Shown here: piece after piece, positions 45,140-50,298 of the stretch
Layout of the letters: each line of letters opens with the position of its first letter
Numbering within the stretch: position 1 is the stretch's first letter
Origin: Pedobacter sp.
GTDB lineage: Bacteria; Bacteroidota; Bacteroidia; Sphingobacteriales; Sphingobacteriaceae
Direction of reading: 5' to 3'
Assembly (NCBI GenBank): GCA_014378705.1
Contig: JACMND010000065.1
Location: forward strand, 1 to 50,298
DNA length: 50,298 bases
Position numbers and translations under genes: made by a program
Notes under the pieces: model-generated
What the model saw: only the letters and a program-made list of their open reading frames with translations
The model's database searches: none
What the model was told of the DNA's origin: nothing

Positions 45140-46489
45140 CTAATTTTTTGAAGTTAATTTGGAATTTGATTTGCGCAACTTTAATCGGTTAGTTACTAAC
45201 TGGCCAATCTGTATGCCTTGTAAAGTTCCTACTTTACAAGAATTTGTATAATGAATTCCTCCATATACACGTGATCTGCTTGCTTCCTGAGCTGCTTTAC
45301 GAAAAGACTCAAATGTCCTCTGCGGTAATCCAAATTCTGTTCCCGAAGTATCTCGAAAACCGACATTATCTCCATATACATCTGTCAACACTTCGGCGGT
45401 AGCTGCAGAAATTACCGCATGACCGCTTGTATATTCTGGAAACGGAGGAGTTTGTAAGTATGGCCGCCACTCCGGGTTAATATGTCGCTTGATAACCGTT
45501 TCCGGCCGCACATAATTTGTTTTAAACTTTGCTTCCCAGCAGCTTATGAAGGCATCAAAAAGTGCGATAGATGAAAGCGCATAAGTGCTTACCGTTGTAT
45601 TGAAGTCATCTTTGTTGTTTTCGCTGGCTATGCCTACAATATTTAACCAATGACCGCCGGGAGAAAACTTTTTAGTAGCAAAGCTGACATGACCAACCAC
45701 ATTTAGTTTAAAAGGGTTATCGTCCCAAAAATCGGCAATTTGTTTTTGCTCATCAGTTAAACTGTCCACAATCAATTTCACTTCAATTAAGTTTTTATAG
45801 AAGTCGCCTTGCTTGTTTTTTATATTGTAAACCGGCGGGGCAGGGTAAGAAATTTCTGAAGCTGAGTCTAAAACCATAGGCCTGATCTCGCACCAGTGCG
45901 GCTCAAGTGCCTGAGCATACATGGGTGGCGTTGGAAGCCAGCGTCCATCCTCATCCTTTACGGTAAATTTGCTTGCAGAACGGAGCTTTAAATAATTATC
46001 ATTTTTGCTCCAAAGCAGGATATGTTTTGCCACTTTGTCCGCGTAATTTATTGAAGCATCCATAACCTCTCCCGGCATACCTGCATCATCCGCCTTTTGC
46101 TTTAATTCATCCACATATTCGTCCATGCTTCCTTCCGGGAAGGTTACTGCATTACCAACGGTACAAAAGGCAAGCAATGAGGCAAAGTGAAAGTCAACAT
46201 TCTGATCATCAGGCTTGGGCACCGTACGTAAATGCTTAATTTGCCCTGCAAGTGACCGATAATTATTTGTATCGCCGGCGGCAATTACTTCATAAGCCGC
46301 TATGTTTGCATAAGCGTAATTTCTAGACGCAATTACAGGTGGAAAATTATTTTCAAGCACAATATTATTGAGCCTTTTAACCGTCTGGCGATACAGAGCG
46401 GGGTCATGCACAACTTTTTTATAATCAGATTGCTTGCAAGAGGTGATTAGCAGAAATATTCCCGCCGTCAAAAATGAAATACGATTCAT
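45140..46489 (-). CDS. Second vanadium-dependent haloperoxidase/PAP2 lipoprotein
   Basis: A 449-residue lipoprotein from the ATG at 46489 (signal with LLITSC, Cys18). An upstream TTG at 46510 is less likely. Signature residues: K321-x6-R328-P329, S355-G356-H357, and S406-R407-x5-H413. The position of the usual Asp, three residues after H413, is Ser417. The N-terminal half contains no recognisable second copy of the motif, unlike its neighbour. Anchored in the outer membrane or periplasm. It oxidises halides or removes phosphate; the D-to-S change makes activity uncertain. The gap to the downstream barrel gene is 5 nt. Confidence 0.86.
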   Translation of the reverse strand: MNRISFLTAGIFLLITSCKQSDYKKVVHDPALYRQTVKRLNNIVLENNFPPVIASRNYAYANIAAYEVIAAGDTNNYRSLAGQIKHLRTVPKPDDQNVDFHFASLLAFCTVGNAVTFPEGSMDEYVDELKQKADDAGMPGEVMDASINYADKVAKHILLWSKNDNYLKLRSASKFTVKDEDGRWLPTPPMYAQALEPHWCEIRPMVLDSASEISYPAPPVYNIKNKQGDFYKNLIEVKLIVDSLTDEQKQIADFWDDNPFKLNVVGHVSFATKKFSPGGHWLNIVGIASENNKDDFNTTVSTYALSSIALFDAFISCWEAKFKTNYVRPETVIKRHINPEWRPYLQTPPFPEYTSGHAVISAATAEVLTDVYGDNVGFRDTSGTEFGLPQRTFESFRKAAQEASRSRVYGGIHYTNSCKVGTLQGIQIGQLVTNRLKLRKSNSKLTSKN

Positions 46490-46539
46490 AGTAAGCTTTA
46501 AGTTAGACAATACATTTTTTTAAAGCCGTTGGCTTTATA

Positions 46540-47094
46540 CTAGGATGTATGAACTCTGGGCGGCATTTTAAGCTTCTGAGAAAAGCCTTTGTGTATCTCT
46601 AAAGTGTAAAGAAAACGGTCCTGCCTTATATTGATTATGATTGGCAAAGATGAGAGAAGATTTTTTACTTCCTGATAATAATCGGTTTTAGCTTGTTTCA
46701 GAACTGGTTTTTTATTTGTTTCTGAAGTCAGATCATTTACTTTTTTGTAGTAATCAGCGCTATTTTGTTCTATCTGATATTTTTCGGTATGATCAATACA
46801 TAATAATATTAGGGTGTCCCGCAACACTTTGCGCTTAACATATTTGTAAGTTTTACCTTTAAAATTCATTTCACCGTCTATAGATTCAAATTCACGCCAA
46901 TCTGTTTGATACGGTAAGTTGATTGGGATTTTAACAGTTATTAAACGCTTGTCAAGCTCGTTAAGGGATTGGATTGTAGACGCAATGCGAATGTCTGCCT
47001 GCTGCTCCAAATAGAAAAAAAACGCTTTGTAACCTATTATATTAAACAGGAACACAAAGAGTAAAAATATGGATGCGGTCTTTTTCAAAATCAA
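46540..47094 (-). CDS. Membrane-anchored protein of unknown function
   Basis: A 184-residue protein with one N-terminal hydrophobic segment (about 5-25, SIFLLFVFLFNIIGY) followed by a charged extracytoplasmic domain. There is no cysteine motif or known domain that I recognise. No ATG exists before residue 76, so the start is most likely TTG at 47094, overlapping the GH65 stop as TTGA (4 nt), or the second TTG two codons on. The overlap implies translational coupling to the GH65 gene. The next gene is a PAP2 lipoprotein 50 nt downstream. Function unknown. Confidence 0.72.
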   Translation of the reverse strand: MILKKTASIFLLFVFLFNIIGYKAFFFYLEQQADIRIASTIQSLNELDKRLITVKIPINLPYQTDWREFESIDGEMNFKGKTYKYVKRKVLRDTLILLCIDHTEKYQIEQNSADYYKKVNDLTSETNKKPVLKQAKTDYYQEVKNLLSSLPIIINIRQDRFLYTLEIHKGFSQKLKMPPRVHTS

Positions 47095-49133
47095 TGAACA
47101 AGATACGTTTTTTTCTCAATTCCGACACCTGTCATTTTAAGTGATTTCCAGCCCGGCGGAAGTGTAGATTTTAATTGAACGATGCCTTTATCTGTAATAT
47201 CCAAACCGCCAAATCCCATTAATAAAGACTGTATTATGCCCCCTGCACCTGTCGCGAAATAAGGATTGGTTCCACCTTTAGTTTCGGCGATAACCCGAAA
47301 AGGAGGATTTAGATTTGGTACATAAGAATCTTTAAAAAAAGCATGGGCTTTTTTCCCATCACCTAAGCGGGCATATAAAAGGCTGAAAATAGCTTGTGTC
47401 ATAGCCGGTGTTCCTTCATCCGGCACTCGTGTTTCATAATATTCAAGGTCCTTCCGGATCTGGTCTGGGTCTGTAATCTCTTTTAAAGGATACGGAAGCA
47501 GGTTAACATCACCCTGTTTAATTCCTTCGCCTTTGTAAGTAGCGTGCTCCCTTGTTACCCCGTTTTCCATTTTTAAAATTGGAATGTTGTTCGATACCAG
47601 CATCCAATCCGGATCGGCTTTTACACCTAACAATTTAGCAGCAGCAGTCGCGTTTTGCAAATTTGCTTTAGCCGCAGCATTGGTAAACGCGTTGTTGTCT
47701 ACATTTTCAGCCCATTCATCAGCAGCTACTACATTTTTTATATCGTATTTTCCAGGCCCGTTCCGTTCTACCCTGCTTGCCCAAAAATCTGCGGTGGATG
47801 ATAAGATAGGCCAGCCTTTTTCACGCAGCCATTCTTTATCCTGGGTTACGCTATAATAATTCCATGCAGCTAACGCGACACAGGCAGTTATGTGATGTTC
47901 AAATGGCCCGCTTAAAGCCCAAACAGGGGTTTCCTCTACACCTGTATCCGCACTTTCCCATGGAAACATCGCACCGTTATAACCATGAGAAAACGCATTT
48001 TTTCGGGCTGCATCCAATCTTTGATATCGGTATTCAACCAGTGATTTTGCGATTTCAGGCTGCAAGACCAACAATGCAGGAAACATCCAAATTTCTGTAT
48101 CCCAAAAAACATGACCATTGTAACCTAAGCCTGAAAGGCCCATTGGGGAAAGTGAAAATCCTGACCCAGCCCTGGAAAATGAATACAAATGATACAACAT
48201 GCTGTGTACATCCTGCTGAGCTTGCGCATCACCTTCAATTTGTATGTCGCTTTCCCAAAGTTTATCCCAGGCTTGATTATGGAATTTTATTAGTCGGTCA
48301 CGCCCTTCTAATTTCGCGAAAATGGTCAAACGCTCAGCTTCATTTAACGGATCAGGATGATGAGCGGAGGTGATAGATGAACCAACAATTGAAAATTTAT
48401 ACGTTTGACCGGCTTTCAGATTTTTTCTGAACTTGGTTAAGTGCATGTTATTATCCCACATTTCGTGGATAAGCTTCGGTTCCTGACCATGCGCTTCATT
48501 AAACATAAATGTAGTAGATGCACATAACTGGAGTTTCCCGGTTGGGCTTTTTGCCGATGACGTTAACAGGGCAATATTTACATGCGGACGATCTATCTCA
48601 TTGTAATAGTTCTGTACATCTTTTAGGGCATCCGGGGCTTCCATTACGCTGGAAGGAGAAATAACAAGATCTTTTTTGGCGATGATGGATACATCCATTA
48701 AAACGGTAAATGGCAACTGGCGAAGGGAATAATAAGTATAGGTTACCACAGCCTTATCCTGATAATCAAAACTGCCTGTGAAAGAGGCATGACGCATATC
48801 TAACTCTTGTTTAAGGTTTTTAGCAGCTTTAGCATCCAATCTCACACCATCGATATCCAGGTTCATGTTAAGCAGGTTAAAACTATTTAGAAAATTACTG
48901 ACCCTTCCCCGCCCGTATTGATCATATGCACCCGCCAATACCACATTTTTTACCTTAAAGGGCTCAGGAGAGGATACTACTCCGATCATTCCGTTGGCTA
49001 CGGATATGCCGTAATAATTGGAAGGGTCGATTTTGTTTACTGAAATTTTCCATGAATCAGGTTTTGATTGGGAAAATGAGTATTTCGATGGAAGTAGAAA
49101 AAAGAGTATAATTGCCAGCCTTAAAAATCGCAT
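47091..49133 (-). CDS. Exported GH65 enzyme, likely an alpha-glucoside hydrolase (trehalose/kojibiose-type)
   Basis: A 680-residue GH65 protein with a signal peptide (about 1-22, SKYSFSQ). The family (alpha/alpha)6 barrel has WDTEIWMFPALL and the catalytic acid region ADEWAENVDNNAFTN, close to the DExxE-VDNNAYTN of GH65. Near the C terminus ETKGGTNPYFATGAGG stands where phosphorylases have a serine-rich phosphate-binding loop, which favours hydrolysis over phosphorolysis. Kojibiose hydrolases in GH65 have been reported from Bacteroidota, and acid trehalases also belong here. Which substrate it uses is not decided by the sequence. It is first in the exported gene group and coupled to the next gene by overlap. 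Confidence 0.86.
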   Translation of the reverse strand: MRFLRLAIILFFLLPSKYSFSQSKPDSWKISVNKIDPSNYYGISVANGMIGVVSSPEPFKVKNVVLAGAYDQYGRGRVSNFLNSFNLLNMNLDIDGVRLDAKAAKNLKQELDMRHASFTGSFDYQDKAVVTYTYYSLRQLPFTVLMDVSIIAKKDLVISPSSVMEAPDALKDVQNYYNEIDRPHVNIALLTSSAKSPTGKLQLCASTTFMFNEAHGQEPKLIHEMWDNNMHLTKFRKNLKAGQTYKFSIVGSSITSAHHPDPLNEAERLTIFAKLEGRDRLIKFHNQAWDKLWESDIQIEGDAQAQQDVHSMLYHLYSFSRAGSGFSLSPMGLSGLGYNGHVFWDTEIWMFPALLVLQPEIAKSLVEYRYQRLDAARKNAFSHGYNGAMFPWESADTGVEETPVWALSGPFEHHITACVALAAWNYYSVTQDKEWLREKGWPILSSTADFWASRVERNGPGKYDIKNVVAADEWAENVDNNAFTNAAAKANLQNATAAAKLLGVKADPDWMLVSNNIPILKMENGVTREHATYKGEGIKQGDVNLLPYPLKEITDPDQIRKDLEYYETRVPDEGTPAMTQAIFSLLYARLGDGKKAHAFFKDSYVPNLNPPFRVIAETKGGTNPYFATGAGGIIQSLLMGFGGLDITDKGIVQLKSTLPPGWKSLKMTGVGIEKKTYLVH

Positions 49134-49204
49134 ACCAAATAATTTTGTTCTAAAATAAAAAATTTATTAGACGCAATTTATTTTTTACTCAGCTAAATTA
49201 TAAA

Positions 49205-50146
49205 ATGAAGAAAATATTTTATGGATTGCTTATTCTATGCATCGTAAGCTTAGGCGGGGTATATCTTTTTATTCCCGCTCAGATAATTGTGTCAAAGGCT
49301 GAACGGGTAGAATCAAGTGAGCGGATAATTACACAGTACGTATCCAACTACCAATATCGTAATAGATGGTGGCCGGAAAAATATAAGGTTGCGGAACAGG
49401 ATACGCAGACAAATAATTTGAAAGGTTTTTTGTATAAATTCTCAACAGGGAACTTAAATTATAAATCAATTTTGATTAAAAAAGGTAATTTCCAAAACCA
49501 AAGCTTACTTAACTGGCAAATTGTGTCAAAAAATACCTACGAGATCAGTTGGAGAATGGTCATAAAAGCAAGCAATAATCCCTTAGAAAGGTTTTTACAA
49601 TACCAAAAAGCCCGTTTGATTAAGAATAACATGGATTTAATTTTTGAGAAACTCTTAAGTTATGTGGTTAGCAGCAAAAACATTTATGGATATGATATTA
49701 AAAGGAGTATGGTAAAAGATACCATTCTAGCAACATATACCATAACCAGTCCAATCTTTCCGGAGACAAAAAAGGTATATGATTTAATTGGTATAGTTAA
49801 AAAATTTGCAGACAAAAATGAAGTTAAGCAGGTAAATAAACCGATGCTCAATGTATCCCAGATTTCTGAAAGTGAATATCAAGCAACCGTTGCCATTCCT
49901 ATCAATAAAGATGTTGTAACTAAATCTGAGGTTAAGATAAGAAAGATGATACCCGGGAATATTTTGGAGTTGACAGTAACAGGCGGGCCTAGACATATTG
50001 AAAACGGCTTTAAGCAGTTGAGGCTTTACATAAACGATTTTCAGCTAACATCCCCGGCAATGCCTTTTGAGCTGCTAATAACAGATAGAGTGCAGCAACC
50101 GGATACGTCTAAATGGGTAACAAAAATCTACTACCCTATATTTTAA
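49205..50146 (+). CDS. Membrane-anchored protein with possible SRPBCC and GyrI-like domains
   Basis: A 313-residue protein. An N-terminal signal anchor (about 4-25) is followed by a segment (about 30-160) that looks like a polyketide cyclase/START-like (SRPBCC) fold, with VSNYQYRNRWWPE resembling the start of such domains. A C-terminal half (about 160-313) could be a GyrI-like ligand-binding domain. I cannot assign a ligand. It is divergent from the GH65 gene (71 nt between starts) and ends convergently with the partial gene at the right edge, the two stop codons overlapping by 2 nt. Confidence 0.65.
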   Translation: MKKIFYGLLILCIVSLGGVYLFIPAQIIVSKAERVESSERIITQYVSNYQYRNRWWPEKYKVAEQDTQTNNLKGFLYKFSTGNLNYKSILIKKGNFQNQSLLNWQIVSKNTYEISWRMVIKASNNPLERFLQYQKARLIKNNMDLIFEKLLSYVVSSKNIYGYDIKRSMVKDTILATYTITSPIFPETKKVYDLIGIVKKFADKNEVKQVNKPMLNVSQISESEYQATVAIPINKDVVTKSEVKIRKMIPGNILELTVTGGPRHIENGFKQLRLYINDFQLTSPAMPFELLITDRVQQPDTSKWVTKIYYPIF

Positions 50147-50298
50147 TCTGTCTTTGTTGCATAGAGGGTTTTGTTTTCAGCGGTTGAAACACTCAACAAT
50201 TTTCCTTCACTTGTTAGAACTATCCACCGGCAAGCACCTTTGTCATTCAATTTTGTAATAAAACTGAGCTCATTAAAATTAAAAAGAGAATTGACCCA
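50143..50298 (-). CDS. C-terminal end of a gene running off the window
   Basis: The minus strand is open from the window edge (codon TGG at 50298) to a TAA at 50143-50145, giving 51 residues including RWIVLTSEGKLLSVST. The lack of stops over 51 codons and the tight convergence with the previous gene suggest the tail of a real protein. No family recognised. Confidence 0.5.
   Translation of the reverse strand, partial: WVNSLFNFNELSFITKLNDKGACRWIVLTSEGKLLSVSTAENKTLYATKTD

Noticed and set aside
46521-46537. A 7-bp hairpin TAAAGCC/GGCTTTA between the unknown gene and the second PAP2 gene, considered as a terminator
   Set aside because: The run on the downstream side of the minus strand is A, not T, so it lacks the terminator tract. 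It also lies inside a likely operon.
47864-48373. A long (169-codon) plus-strand frame inside the GH65 gene
   Set aside because: It is antisense to a well-supported GH65 coding region and has no family motif, so it is a shadow frame.
42582-49133. The exported gene group considered as a classical polysaccharide utilisation locus
   Set aside because: There is no SusD-like lipoprotein and no SusC-like receptor. The barrel is only 311 residues.
1-50298. CRISPR arrays, insertion sequences, prophage or integrative elements
   Set aside because: No regularly spaced direct repeats, transposase, integrase or phage structural genes were seen. The tRNA-Ser at the left edge has no adjacent integrase or repeated 3' end that I could find.

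Overview
The window looks like a chromosomal segment of a Bacteroidota bacterium, most likely a Sphingobacteriaceae member such as Mucilaginibacter or Pedobacter. The base composition is AT-rich. Two-component signalling is of the LytS/LytTR type. Exported proteins with short Bacteroidota-style signal peptides and lipoprotein leaders are abundant, and a TonB-dependent receptor has a carboxypeptidase-like N-terminal domain. Several genes start just downstream of a TANNTTTG -7 element. The genus is inferred from family resemblance, not from a marker-gene search.

Layout. 1-140: a tRNA-Ser(GGA) with its terminator. 287-2527: a LytTR response regulator and its sensor kinase. 2683-7954 (minus): a nucleotide-sugar operon ugd, UDP-xylose synthase, galE, rfbB and a CpsB-type phosphatase, which supplies precursors for envelope or extracellular polysaccharide. 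waaA (Kdo transferase) runs divergently. 9286-12686: TonB receptor plus ferrochelatase. 12774-18239 (minus): a carotenoid tailoring cluster of crtD, an acyltransferase, a CruG-like glycosyltransferase, cruF, ispH and crtW, predicted to make a ketolated, hydroxylated, glycosylated and perhaps acylated carotenoid. 18311-34439: mostly housekeeping genes (DoxX, PBP4-type carboxypeptidase, TolB-like propeller, S9 peptidase, dihydroorotase, DinB, HscA-like Hsp70, riboflavin synthase, biotin carboxylase, amidohydrolase, threonine aldolase, GlcNAc-kinase-like protein).

34489-49133 is the most distinctive part and centres on trehalose and related alpha-glucosides. It contains a fused trehalose-6-phosphate synthase/phosphatase, a cytoplasmic GH15 enzyme, an MscS channel and an exported GH37 trehalase. 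These are followed by an exported gene set: GH65 enzyme, membrane-anchored unknown, vanadium-haloperoxidase/PAP2 lipoprotein, outer-membrane barrel, and a second haloperoxidase/PAP2 lipoprotein. Next to otsAB lies a previously easily missed, heavily decayed sugar transporter of the major facilitator superfamily (34489-35281, minus). It has several in-frame stops, a frame change and a large internal deletion.

The most unusual single observation is that the haloperoxidase/PAP2 lipoprotein at 42582-44123 contains two recognisable copies of the PAP2 active-site region. The C-terminal copy has all signature residues, while the N-terminal copy has lost its key histidines. The second family member (45140-46489) keeps the vanadate/phosphate-binding residues but has Ser in place of the last signature Asp. 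No CRISPR array, insertion sequence, prophage or conjugative element was seen.
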